Part shown: positions 1-11,419 of the stretch, in pieces | Position numbering within the stretch: the first letter of the stretch is position 1 | Layout: every line of letters begins with the position of its first letter | DNA from: Halesus radiatus | Lineage: Eukaryota; Arthropoda; Insecta; Trichoptera; Limnephilidae | DNA: 64,000 bases | Assembly: GCA_022606495.2 (NCBI GenBank) | Contig: JAHDVE020001493.1 | Span: 62,001-126,000, forward strand | Direction of reading: 5' to 3' | Notes under the pieces: generated by a model | Seen by the model: the letters and a program-made list of their open reading frames with translations, nothing else | Told to the model about the DNA's origin: nothing | Databases searched by the model: none | Program-made: the position numbers and the translations under genes

Positions 1-22
1 AAAAGGCACTTTAATTCCCCAG

Positions 23-2241
23 GGACCATTCTACATTGTCACCATCAGCGTGGAAAATAATTGCAAAATACCGTCTAGTAAGATCGACACAGAACATCAA
101 TGCCAAAACAATCTGGGAGTATACAAACTAAACAGGTACAAAGAAGAATTCAAAGGAATGGTCATGGTACCAGAGGACATACATAATTTAAAAGTAATTT
201 CTAAAACTTTCTATTTTTTATGTGTGTTGTGGCAATCGTTGTTTTTCTTATCTACTACTTATAAAACAAATAATTTATTTCTATTATATAATATTTAGCT
301 ATTCTGCTTCTTATTCTCATAGCTTAATTGCATCGACTTGGCTATACACAGTTAACAATTTATTTAAAGGTATATTTCGATGGTTTAAAGACTTGGGTCG
401 GACGTTACTGCCATTAAAGCAGGCTCTACAGTTATAAGATCAAGATCAAATTACGAATAAATCACTTTGTAACAGTCGTAAAACAACATCAATTTGCCGG
501 ACTTTTGCGAGTCTTGGGGTCGGACAGTGCTGCCATTTACTCTGGCTCTATACAATCAAATCTAATGAAACTTTTGATTTGTGATAAATTCGATAGACTG
601 AACAAGATGCAATTAAAGAATTATCACTTTGTGACAATCTTAAAAAACATCGCTGTACCAAGCTTTTTCGAGCCTTGGGATCGGACGCTATTGCAGTTTT
701 CTCAGCATCAATGGGATCTCAAATCTACAGAAATTTTGGATTTGTGACAGTGATGACAGAATGAACAAGATTCGATTTAGAAATTATCAACTTGTCAAAG
801 TCGTCAAAAAAACATCACTTTTCCGGGCTTTTGTGAGCCTTGGGGTCGGACGTTACTGCGGTTTTCTCAGTATCGATGCGATCAAATCTACTGAAACCTC
901 AAATGAAAAATACGAATATTTTTGTTACTTCAACATCCTTGAATTTACTTAAAACCACTCTCCACATGGCCGTGATTGGCGTCCTTAGTTAATTTTGAGT
1001 CTACTTGATGAGTTTTCAGAGTGTTTGTCGTTGAAAGGCTTCCATCTTCATTTCTTCGTTTTGTGTTAGGAGCCATGTCACACTATACTACTGTTCATAT
1101 TTAATTTTATATTACCCCACACTTACAACTCTGGGTACAAATACAATACATACCTTATTAATATTTTGTTTGTCAACTTTGCAGGGTTTAGTAGCAACAG
1201 ACGTCTGGAGAGATGGGGGTTACATGCCGTTCTACAGTATGATGTACGAGAATCCTTGTAGAGAGGTTATGTTATCGCCATTATTAAAAAAATATTTCTT
1301 CGTGGGCAATGAATGTACTATTAAAAAGGTAATTAGTTTTATTTAGTTCTCTGTGGGTTTTACTGTGTTCTACTTGAACTTACTGCATGTTTGTGAATCC
1401 CTAGAGATAGTTTCACTGATATTGATGTATTAATAAACTGATATAATACTTTCTCAGATAACAATATTATACAATAGACGGGTGATGTGTGAAAATAAAA
1501 CCTCTTTTTTATGTATAGTCTTAAATTATTTTCTACTGCATATATTGCTTTTGAATTCTATTCAATACCTGGATAATACATTTCAAGACAATTCTGGACA
1601 ATACAATATCAAGATAATAACAAATGGCTGCATACGGGCCAGGGGAGAAGATGGCAAACACGCCGTGCTCATAGTAATGCGCGAAAATGACTTTCAGTGC
1701 ATGCGGCGTGCCGCCTATGGTCAAATACGCCAGAAGCGTTGGCGGCACGCCGCATGCTCTGAAAGTCACTTTATTATGCGCATTACTATGAGCACGGCGT
1801 GCTACCTTATTAAATAGGTGGCGATCTTTTGTCAGTTTTATTGGCACACCTTATTATTTTTTACTTTATTAGGATATCCTGTGCTTGGCTCTATCTCTAT
1901 TTTCATAAATGATTTATAGTTTCTTGGATCTCTGACGATAAATCGACGCGTTTTCCACCTCAGCCACTCGCCGGTTGGATATCTAGTACAAGTTCCTCTT
2001 GATCTCATCGATGAATGTATGTTTATTTCAGGGTAACTATACGATAGACAGAGTTGATCCCACTGCCATATTAAGCGCTGTTGTTGGTAGCAGTTTCTTC
2101 TTCGAGAAGATGTCTCTGACGATGGCCTGGTACACCAAGAAGGGGGTCGCATCTTGCATAAAGATTTTTTGCGAGTCTAAGCCGATGCCCAAACGTCCTA
2201 AGCCAACGAGAAGAAATCAAAAAATATCTAAAGTAAAGTAA
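23..2241 (+). CDS. Array gene A: divergent secreted four-exon paralogue (exon 1 outside window)
   Basis: Three of the four exons are visible: exon 2 at 23-193, exon 3 at 1185-1328 and exon 4 at 2032-2241, ending in TAA. All introns are phase 0 with AG acceptors and GT donors, and the reading frame is open across the joins (174 residues). Exon 1 with the start and signal peptide must lie before position 1. Exon 2 opens GPFY as in the other genes but has 57 codons instead of 55 and an extra cysteine. Exon 3 keeps the NPC and NEC cysteines and ends in TIKK. Exon 4 keeps GNYT, IFC and ESKP, adds one more cysteine, and has a longer basic tail. It is the most divergent copy, so it is probably an old duplicate. 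An AATAAA lies at 2279-2284, 38 nt after the stop. The function is unknown; the product is inferred to be secreted like its neighbours. Confidence 0.82.
380..910. repeat. Degenerate tandem repeat of about 120-166 bp in intron 2 of gene A
   Basis: The phrase CTTGGG(G/A)TCGGAC recurs near 391, 512, 672 and 838, each time followed by a TGC(C/G/A) segment and then a related block containing ATCAAATCTA and CACTTTGTGACA. The spacing of about 120, 160 and 166 nt shows four diverged tandem copies. The short open frames here are by-products of the repeat. Confidence 0.75.
1652..1815. mobile_element. GC-rich long-hairpin MITE-like element in intron 3 of gene A
   Basis: The left arm from about 1659 reads CACGCCGTGCTCATAGTAA and continues through GACTTTCAG to GCGGCGTGCCGCC. 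The right arm to about 1803 is its close reverse complement, with a loop of about 30 nt. The two arms, each about 60 bp, differ by small indels. The block is much richer in GC than the surrounding intron. It is best read as a non-autonomous hairpin transposable element; no clear target-site duplication was seen. Confidence 0.75.
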
Positions 2242-2264
2242 TAATTAATTTATGTAATTGCTTC

Positions 2265-2520
2265 TACCTACTTATATAAATAAACACGTGAAAATACAAA
2301 ATATGGTTTTAATATAGAAATGTTTACAGAATAACAGTTTAAAATACAAAACGGTATACTAATTAGTATACTCTTTGATTTTTTAATGTTTTTTCTACAC
2401 TAGGAGGTCCTACGCTGAAGTGGACTAGAGTTATTTACTTTGATCTCATCTAATGAGGTGCCGTTTCTAAGGTTGTTTCATTGACCTCTTTCAGCCAGAC
2501 TTTAATTCTGTAATGGCCCT
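2265..2520. repeat. Dispersed repeat, copy 1 (partner at 49265-49595)
   Basis: This stretch shares several ordered blocks with 49265-49595: ATATAAATAAACACGTGAAAA, ATGTTTACAGAATAACAG followed by TTTAAAATACAAAA, GGGTCCT(G/A)CGCTGA and TTGACCTCTTTCA. The order and spacing match. The family is not recognised. It lies directly after gene A and contains that gene's likely poly(A) signal. Confidence 0.65.
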
Positions 2521-2531
2521 TTTATATTTAA

Positions 2532-2860
2532 GATAATAGTTATATATGTGAATGTAAATATGACAATAGTGACATATATGAATTAAAATATGATGATATT
2601 TATATATGTGAATTAAAATATGATAATAGTTATATATGTGAATTAAAATATGATAACAGTTATATATGTGAATAAAATATGATAATAGTAATATATGTGA
2701 ATTAAATATGATAATAGTTATATATGTGAATTGAAATATGATAATAGTTATATATGTGAATTAAAATATGATAACAGTTATATATGTGAATTAAAATATG
2801 ATAATAGTTATATATGTGAATTAAAATATGATAATAGTTATATATGCGAATTAAAATATG
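2532..2860. repeat. 30-bp AT-rich minisatellite, about 11 copies
   Basis: The unit is about 30 bp and reads TATATGTGAATTAAAATATG followed by ATAATAGTTA. It repeats about 11 times with a few substitutions and one-base deletions. It lies in the spacer between genes A and B and has no coding potential. Confidence 0.92.
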
Positions 2861-4535
2861 ACCACACCGACTGTAACGCTATGTATATCTGAAAGACCGG
2901 AAGGACTTTTTCAACTGGATTAAAATAACATATACGATGTTATAACCATTGAAACACTGTTTCAAAATTAGAACATCTCTTAGTAAATAATTATGTCCCG
3001 CTTGACAACAACGAGTTAGTTTAGGTCAGGTTAGGTTGGACCGGGTTTACTGAAATGTGCGGGTAACTTAAATTAATAATAATATTATTAAGAAAACATG
3101 CAATCGTAGGTGCCAAATTATAATTCAAATTAGGGAATAGTAAATTCAAATATTTATTTTCAATCATATAATTATCAATTCACATTTGGGAATAATAAGA
3201 AACTTTAATCTCCTCCGTTGAGTGCTATCATTTTTTTATTTTTTATTTAATTTATTTGTAAGAAAGCTTCGACTGCCCAACTGGGAACAAATCCCGTTTT
3301 AGGACTGTCAAATTGACAAGTTTAGTTCATATTAAGTGCCATTATACAAAAATAAAGGGGAAAAGGCTAGCATTTACATAGCATGGTAATATGATATATC
3401 TGTAAAAAAGTATAATAATTAAGTATAAAGAGATGTGAAGAATAGTACAGAAAAAAACTTATGAACGTACTTATGAAGAGACGAGAAAAACAAATATTAT
3501 GGAGTAAACAATTGTGTATATGTTTGATAGGTACTGGTTGGTGCTATAAGGAAAAAAATGCGTTTAAAATTAAGTACTAAAAAAATATAATATTATTGAG
3601 TAATATTGATAAGATTTAAGTATCACTCAGCTTCATGTAATATTATTATTAATTTATAAAAATAAATATTTCGTGATGTTTTCGGGATGTTCTGAGAAAA
3701 CGGGCATCCATCTTGTTATGAAATAATACAGGCTGTTTTTTTTAAATTATTTTTACAACTATTGTATTCATACTGAATACTATTATGCCTATCTGGATAT
3801 TTGGGTAAAGAAAAACAACTAACATTATCGAAAAAATTAGGGAGTGCTACAAAAAACTTTTTTTTTTTACACACATATAGTAGTATAATTATAGCATAAT
3901 GCTTGTAAACAATATTAAAAGTTATTAAATAACTACAAACGTAAATAAACAAAAAAAAATTAGAAAAAAAAATTCCGATATGGTCTAAAGAAACATTTTG
4001 TTCATGATTATACATTAATTATTTACCTAATTTAGGTCTCATTTTATTTAAATCCATGTTTTTCTATATCACAACATTCATTTTATCCCTTCCACGTGCA
4101 GCCATATAGCATATTCAAAAATTTGTGAACGAATACGATCGTCCCATTGAAGTAATTCCAAATAACCTGGTCCAACCATTATCGTATTCGTAGATCAAGT
4201 TAAAATTCACAATCTAGTGTAGTTTATCTATTCCTGAAAAAATGGTAATATTTTTTTAATGTCGCCAATTTAGATTGGAAATCTTTTAGACCGGAAGCAA
4301 CCTTCAGTTGCGGAAAATAGCTACAATATTTTAGCCAGCTTCATGAATAGTTGAACAACATGAACTGAGTATACTACAGAAATATTCTTCTACCGGTCGG
4401 AGCCAGTAGCTCTACTACATCACCAATGGCATATTTTCTTCGGTGTTGATAGTATGCAAAGTGCAGGGTTTTTGATGTTAGACCATCAGTAAGAAAAACA
4501 AAGAGAAATTGTAAGGTATAAACTATTTATAAATG
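2861..4535. other. AT-rich spacer without recognisable genes
   Basis: I see no exon of the array family, no intact open frame of interest and no clear element. A short piece at about 2965-3040 resembles one at 14140-14200 (a TTAGTAAATAAT stretch followed by CGCTTGA(C/T)AAC), so some old repeat is probably present. Confidence 0.5.
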
Positions 4536-4549
4536 AAAGCGTGTCGACT

Positions 4550-5155
4550 TTCGCAGAACTACGAACAAACTACAGACTAACAAAGCGGCGGAGCCAAAGA
4601 AGTTTTGCGTTTAGCGTGAGGGTATAAACAAAGACGGGAAGCATAAATTTTTTTATTAAAATCTTGTTTTTTGTGTCATGAATAATAGTTCCATGGATAT
4701 TTTTTTATAGATGTGCAACGTGCCAAAGATAATGCGCCATGGACAATTTGCTACTTAAATCTCGCCAAAGACAAAATATCAATAAAAAGCGTAAAAGCGT
4801 AAGTTAAGGAGTTAAACTCATTTACTACCAAATAAACTGAATACAGATTATTCCAGTATCACTGACGTAACTATCAAAATGCAGGTGCAATATAAAAATG
4901 CATATATTGCTTTGAAAAACATACGAGTACTATTGATGCCATGGATAATAGAAACAAAACCATGAACCATTATTATTATGAAACTGAAAGCATAAAAGTA
5001 TCACATCGTTTACCGATACTACCTAATACCGACTATAAATTGCATTTACACACAGCGGCGCCCCGCCTTTATTTCTACTAAAACACTTATACAGCAAAGC
5101 ATTAATATCATTGTCTCCGCCGTTTTGATAGTCCGTGCAGCTTGATCGTAGTTTC
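4550..5155. mobile_element. Possible terminal-inverted-repeat element
   Basis: CAAAGCGGCGGAGCCAAAG near 4580 and its approximate reverse complement around 5115-5150 (CTCCGCCGTTTTGATAGTCC) face each other about 540 nt apart. A solo copy of the same end (GGACTATCAAAGCGGTGGAG) occurs at about 37417-37436. The body is AT-rich and non-coding. The imperfect arms suggest a decayed MITE. Confidence 0.45.
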
Positions 5156-5996
5156 ATCGCTTCCATTATCTCCTTTTGTTTTTATTGTCTATATTTGATA
5201 AAACTTTCCGTTTCACTGGAGACAAGCAGGTAAATAACCACCTGGGAGACCACAGAGATTGAGGTTTTTTTTTTATTTCTTATTAGTTCATAAGTGACGA
5301 AACATTTAAAGTTACTGTTTCTAAATTTACTGGTTCTTTATACAAATAGAACGGTGTCTTTGCGCCTCACACTCTTCACCGCATGATGGTAGTTTTAAAT
5401 ATTACCTGACCTTTAATGTCAATTGAATCTTGTGATTTCTGTAGGAAAAAATCTATTCATAAAAACCCTACTAAATTGCATGTTTGCATCATCCTCGTCA
5501 GTCCGAGCAGCATCATCATCAGCACTTTGGCATAAGTACATAAGTGTCTGCTTGTGTTGTGTGAGGAGGGGGGAGGGTGTCGGCCATGGCCTATTTGTTG
5601 GAGTTCCTCCGCATTCGCTTTTGGAAATAAGGAAAACGATAGAAAACCTTATTCAGGAGGAAAGCAGAGATTGAAGTTTGTATTCTCAAACGGAGCAAAA
5701 TAATTGGGCGTTTCCTAATAATTAGAGACCATCGGAAGGACAGAAAGAAACCTGCATCCAGCGACGGAGCTGTACAAAGACCTATAAGAATGAAGATGTT
5801 TTTCAGCAACTTTGGGTTGTTTCATGTTTAACAATTAATTCAGGAGATGGTACTAACTAACCAAATGAATCTCACATTTAATTTGTCGGAATTTTTTTAC
5901 CAAATTAAAAAGGTATTAAGTGAACTTAATTTGCTCTGCTGTACGAGTATATTCACCAATATAGAACTTCTATTATATTTTGACAGTGGCGGAATT

Positions 5997-8900
5997 ATGC
6001 CGATTTTAAAATTTTATGGTCGAATATCATTTATAGTTATTTTCTTATCATGTTGGTGTCACGTGGTGGGTGGGAAGAAACAGGAAAATAGTACATTTTT
6101 TCGCTTTGCTCCCAACCGATTTGTAAGTTCAAGTATATTTTTTTATTAAAAAATTAAGTGTAAATCTTTGAAGGCGAAATAATGGACACAGAAAAATTTT
6201 CGCCTCAAAGTATATAAACCAAAAAAATACTTTTAAAGTAGTTATTATAAAAATAAGGTGTCTAAAAAATGTTTATCCCTGGAATGGAAGCGTTCTTCCT
6301 TTTTATATGAATACCGCACAAGAGTCCCAACTGCTCTCAACCGTCTGGAGCCAGTGAGACTATGGCATTCCCAATGGGGGAATGTTGTGAGGCTGAATGT
6401 ATTGGAAAGAGGAGGGAAAAGGGGAAGAGGAAAATGGGGAAATACTTGGCTATTCAGATCTGATCACCAAACACGGCTAAAAGCCATTTCAAGCAACCTT
6501 TCAATTCTGAATGGTGGTCTTTCACCAGGGCGATACTGAAAGTATCTTCCACTCTAGAACGTGCACAAATATACTATTTATTATCTTTAAATGAATTAAT
6601 AGTGAAACCGGAATTTGAACCCGCGACCTTCGGATTCGTAGTCGAGAGCCTTACCCCTCGACCATGGAGGCCATCCTTAGCCATAATAGAAGCGAGAAGT
6701 ATATTTTACTCACATTTTAAATTAGAAGTATTTGTTCCTAGCTTTGATTATGTTTGTCGTTTAGGGTAATCCATATTACGATCACTCGTAATAAACATAT
6801 TTGTTCCTTAAATTGATCAAAAATATGTTTAACTCACTCATTCATGTGTCTTGGAAGCGATCAGTAAATTTCACTCAATAATATAATAATAATAATAAAC
6901 CCACCGTATAATGAAACGTTAAATTTCTTAATAAAAAGTATATTAAACTTACCTACGAGAAAAAGGCGCAGTCTGCTACTATGAAGACAAACGCATTGCT
7001 GAGGAAAGAACTCAAGGAAGGCATATATTGAAGAAAGCTACCGGGATCAGTCGCCACTTCAGTGAAAAATAGGATTGAAGTTGGACAGAATTAATTTTGC
7101 TTCTCGCTCCCATTCTAGGGTTAAAGGCGTTGGCCGCTCTGTTCCCCTAGCACACATCTCCTCTTGTTGTTTGTCAGACGTTTTCTAAGTGATTTTTTAC
7201 ATTATTATTATTTATGTATTTGCTACTGGGTTTACTTACAAATTAGTATACAAATCCCAGTTAACCGATCAGCTTTCTTCGTCGATCGTTTTTACCTAGC
7301 ACTTCTTCTTCTGTTCTAACACGGAATAACTCTTAACTAATATTTGCTTTCTACGTTTTTTGTTATTTTAGCTTATGTCCTAACGAAAGAATGATTCTCC
7401 TGAAACTGATCGAGGGTTTAAATAAATACATTCTTCTTTCTTTTTCTAATGCCTTATTGGAGGGTAGCTTTCATATGACCAATCTTCTGCCATGATGATT
7501 GCTAGAAAGTGTAAGGTGATGGATTTAACGTGACATGGCAGTCAGTAGCCAAAGAAATAAAGCATTAATTGAGTTCAATTTTTAATAATGAATTTTTTTT
7601 TTGAGATTTAAAAACCTCATTTTAATATTTAATAATTGTAGAAAATAATATTAACATACCCTAAATGTAACATTGAAAAATGAAAACGGAAAAAACGACA
7701 GAAAATAAAAAAGATTTCAGTCATATCTGGGACTCGAACCCAGGACCTCTGCCTATCCGGGGCAACCGATTAACCAACTTATCTAATGAGACCAGTTTAA
7801 TTTATGTCATCTTCATCGATATCATATCTCAAATTCAAGATTTTTCAATATTATATATACATCTAGATGTCTCATATAAATAAAAAAAAATCGATATATT
7901 AATCCGATACACTGTCTAGTTAACAATTGTGTTCGTTAAGAACTTAGTAATCATTATAAAGATAGCTAATATGGGATTAAAAATGGAGAATAATATTGAC
8001 AAATCTTGAATTTGAGATATGATATTGATGAAGATGACATAAATTTAACTGGTTCCATTAGCTAAGTTAGTTAAGCGGTTGCCCTGGATAGGCAGAGGTC
8101 CTGAGTTCGAGTTCCAGATGCGACTGAAATCTTTTTATTTTCTGTCGTTTTTTTTCCGTTTTCATGTTTCATTAAGGTTATGTTAATATTATATTCTACA
8201 ATGATTAAACAATAAATAAGTTTTCATAATTGTTCAATTTTAATTTCCTGTTTTTAGGGCCCCTTCTACGTGACCAGCAAAAGCCTACGTTTATGCAACT
8301 CTACGGGACCAGAAGATAAGGAACATTTTATGTTATCATACGTCTACGTTCTAAAAATCAATCGACTCGAAGAAGAATACAGAGGATATGGAGTGGTCCA
8401 GCTAGATGTAAAAGTTCAAAAAGTTTGTCCTTCTTTGTTTGTTAAACCTCAATTATTCTGTTACAGTACATATTTGAAACATTTTTAAAACTACCTTTTT
8501 GTCAGCTTTTGACATACCGAGGCTCAATATATTTTTTTTATTATCTAAATACTTATATACTACCCTCATTAGTAGAAAACAGTGCCTTACTTGAAACTCT
8601 CAAAGAATGCACTGTGTTTTTACTTATGAGGGCAGTACACGCATATATTTATTTTACTGAATTTTCATATTTAGTGGTAATAATTTCAGGAATGCATTAA
8701 GAAAAAATCAAGATAGATGCTCAGTGTTCAGGTATTTTGGTGGAAAGGTTTCGGTTTCACTGATTCGAAAAGTCGTAGGATTTTTGATTTTAAGGGAGAC
8801 CGTTATTTGAAAAGATATTTTTGACTATATGTGCAAGTGTCATTTTAATACATTTACTAATCATTATTAGAAAAAATCCAAAATGTTAAAAATTTTACTT

Positions 8901-11408
8901 ATTTTTTGACGAAGGTACATCTCAAAATTTTAGTATTTAGTGTTCCAACGGAAAAACGCCATCTGTCCGCTAATATTACAAATGCAGCTATTTAATACTT
9001 GTCAAAATCACCTGCAAACTATAAAAACAACATTATATAAAAAAAAATATACTATTCCACTGAACGGATGGATAATCCCAATCTGTACCAATTAAAATAT
9101 ATATATATATATATAAATATTACTAGTTCACATAATTTCTTTTAACTCCTAGGCCCCAGATAGACTTGTGAAATTGATTGCCAGGGAAAAATAACGATAA
9201 TTGAGAATGTTTCGCCAACTGCACACCTTTAAGCATAACCTTTTTTTCAGTATAAAGTTGAGGTGTCCATTTTGAGAGGAGGGATCATAATACCAATTTA
9301 TTCACTCGTATCTCGCAAGCCTTGCGATGATATCATGTTTACAACCCTTATGGGTTTTTATGTAAAACCGGACAGAAACTGTATTGTAAAACAGGTAATT
9401 TTTTTTTACACTTACATATCACCTTTCCTATTTATATAGAGAACCATATCAATACAATATGTTACTCCACATAAGAGGCCTGAAGAAAATATTTTCCCTG
9501 AGGGCCTATGTCATCTTTGGGGATGCAGTGCAGAGGGCCTTTTTAAGTAAAGGAATGAGGGAAAATTTTGGGATAGAGCAATTATGAGGGATGGATAGGA
9601 ATCTGGGGGTCAATGCGCGTATTAATCCATCCTTCACACTGCGGTGCAAGGCGATGGGTCGAGAGAGTCCGGCTGGGGAGGTCGAGGGATCTCCTTCAAC
9701 CGGCCTCTCTCCATCCGGCCTGCCATGCAGCTGGTGGACAGACGCATCCACCACCAAGACGTGGACAAATCTCACCCCATGAACCCGGGTACCCCTGCTA
9801 AGTCACCAAACGTAGCGACAACTTGGAGTGATCTGGTTGGTTATCCTATAAATGGTTATCGAGGCGGCGGTACCCATACCCGCCTCTCAATTGTATTTAT
9901 TTATTCAACGCCCATACGGCTTTTACATAGAGTTTTACATAGACATCTTAATGTTTGAACATAGGAATTAAGAATAAAAATACACTGATAATGCAATTAT
10001 ATAAAAGATATCAGTCGATTACCTATAAAATCCACACACAGATACTACATGAGTTCTCATTTTAATTCAAGAAAAAAAAAATTATATATTTGAATGGTTC
10101 TAAAAATTATCCACATTTATTATTGAGTGTTTTACAGAATACAACATAAGTAATAAATGCAATTTAGAAAGATGCACATAAATTAACTTGATGTGTTTAT
10201 TGAACACAATCGAATAAATATTTTTTTTAGTTTGGACACAGTTTTGTAATGGTAAACATCATTAAAAGAATACTTATTACCAAGTATGTGCAGTCTTCAA
10301 ATGGGAGAATTTTTTAAATAGTTTTTTGCAGACAGGTATATTATACAGAGCAGATATATGTATACAACAATTGCCATCTCTTCTGCATTGGCTCCATGGC
10401 ATTCGACACAGTGATAAATCGACACACTTTTGAAAAGTAAGATAAAGTTATTAAAAGAATTTTTTTTGCCTAAAAACATATTCTAACCGAACCTAGATAA
10501 ACAAGTTTTTTTTCTCATTTTTCGTGACTTTATGATCTTTATCACTTTTCAAAGGTATACCTATTTATAATGGAGCAGAATTTTGCAGTTACCTCTGCAT
10601 TAGGCCCTGTTCAATGTTTTGGAGTACAAAAGAACCCGGAATCTATTCTCTGCCGTCAACTGCCAAAGGAGGCCAAAAACCGTTAGTGACACATTTAAGG
10701 TCTACAGACATTCCACCGATATTTCTATTGGAATGTCTCCCTCTTGCTCATTAATAACACATATAATAGAAAAGAGCGTAATGATTTAGTTCTTAGCAGC
10801 ATGATCATTTTATCTGTTATGGTCCTAAGAATAAAATTGTCCTGTGTTTTTTTTTTTTTATAAACTTGTCTTTCAAACAATTCGGCTCTCATTTGGGACC
10901 TTCAATATTTGTAATTACGTTTCTCCCGTGGAGAACTCCCTTTTCAACTACTATTTATGACATCATCTCATAGCTGTGCTATTGCGTACAAGAATGAGCA
11001 CTAAAAACGACCTGTTTACTAATGAATACAACATAAGTAATAAGAAATTGATGTACCCGCCAGGTTTTCACCGTTCATGGATTAATGATACACCACAAGC
11101 TTAGGAGCATATTCCATTGTATTGCAGTGTATTGAGGAGCGTTGACTCTCCTGTTTCTCTGAAATATTAACGTCATCTTTTTTATAATTTTTTTTAATCC
11201 AATTAAAAAACTTTTTTTTTTTCAGGGTAACTATACTGTCCAAGGGTTGAATATCAATACCCTCACTCACTTGGTGGTCGGGGATAACTTTATACATGAA
11301 ACGGTCCTTTGCCATTTTGAAGTATATAGCGCTAAAGGCGGAATTTTCTGCTCGGACAATATCTATGAGTCCAAGCCGCTAAAAAAGTCCAAGAAACCTA
11401 AACAATAA
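5997..11408 (+). CDS. Array gene B: secreted four-exon paralogue, 205 aa
   Basis: Exons lie at 5997-6122, 8258-8422, 9251-9394 and 11226-11408. All joins are phase 0 with GTAAGT/GTTTGT/GTAATT donors and TAG or CAG acceptors. Residues 1-28 form a signal peptide with a hydrophobic core of about 15 residues (SFIVIFLSCWCHVVG), followed by an NST sequon and RFAPNRF. Exon 2 starts GPFYVTSKS and has one core cysteine. Exon 3 carries KPCDDIMFTT and NCIVK. Exon 4 carries GNYTVQG, GDNFIHET, IFC and ESKPLKK, and then a lysine-rich tail. The stop TAA is embedded in an AATAAA (11404-11409), so the 3' UTR is probably very short. The introns are large and contain a SINE, a tRNA-like foldback element and a truncated LINE. 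The biochemical role is not known; a secreted lipid- or ligand-binding role is speculation from the family's shape. Confidence 0.88.
6300..6676 (-). mobile_element. tRNA-derived SINE (family 1), copy i, in intron 1 of gene B
   Basis: The minus strand reads a tRNA-like head (CTCCATGGTCGAGGGGTAAG near 6667-6648, then GACTACGAATCCGAAG and a GGTTCAAAT B box near 6615). A body follows that ends at AGTTGGGACTCTTGTGCGG. It is homologous to 39666-40085 and 58152-58570 in head, body and order. The tail lies towards 6300. Confidence 0.85.
7633..8206. mobile_element. Foldback element with tRNA-like promoter in each inverted arm, copy a
   Basis: Two arms of about 230 bp are inverted around a unique centre at about 7865-7965. 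The outer ends read ATTGTAGAAAATAATATTAA on the left and TTAATATTATATTCTACAAT on the right. Each arm contains a tRNA-like segment. Its sense strand runs TAGCTAAGTT (A-box-like), then GCGGTTGCCC, then GGTTCGAGTCC (B-box-like), most clearly read from the minus strand at about 7725-7800. It has no protein-coding potential. It lies in intron 1 of gene B. Confidence 0.8.
8710..9150. other. Intron 2 of gene B, no recognised feature
   Basis: This is AT-rich intron sequence with a short (AT)n run at about 9099-9114. I see no element or hidden exon. Confidence 0.5.
9480..9890. other. GC-rich island of unknown origin in intron 3 of gene B
   Basis: Base composition changes abruptly here to clearly GC-rich, with segments such as GAGAGTCCGGCTGGGGAGGT and CACCACCAAGACGTGGAC. 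Both strands contain several short overlapping open frames, but none is convincing. It abuts a truncated LINE at 9895. It may be part of an unrecognised SINE or retrotransposon. Confidence 0.5.
9893..10480 (-). mobile_element. 5'-truncated copy of the 50.6-54.2 kb LINE (3' end only)
   Basis: The blocks TTTAGTTTGGACACAGTTTT, ATTACCAAGTATGTGCAGTC and TATTATACAGAGC match, in the same order, the region 51120-51270 of the minus-strand LINE. The GGCTTTTACAT block near 9918 matches 50684-50694 at that element's 3' end. Only the 3' part is present, as expected for incomplete reverse transcription. It lies in intron 3 of gene B. Confidence 0.75.
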
Positions 11409-11419
11409 ACCAAAAAGTG

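Noticed and set aside
7725..7800. tRNA-like gene on the minus strand
   Set aside because: It is part of a repeated inverted-arm element with copies at 8040-8115, 26890 and 62050, and has no convincing cloverleaf.
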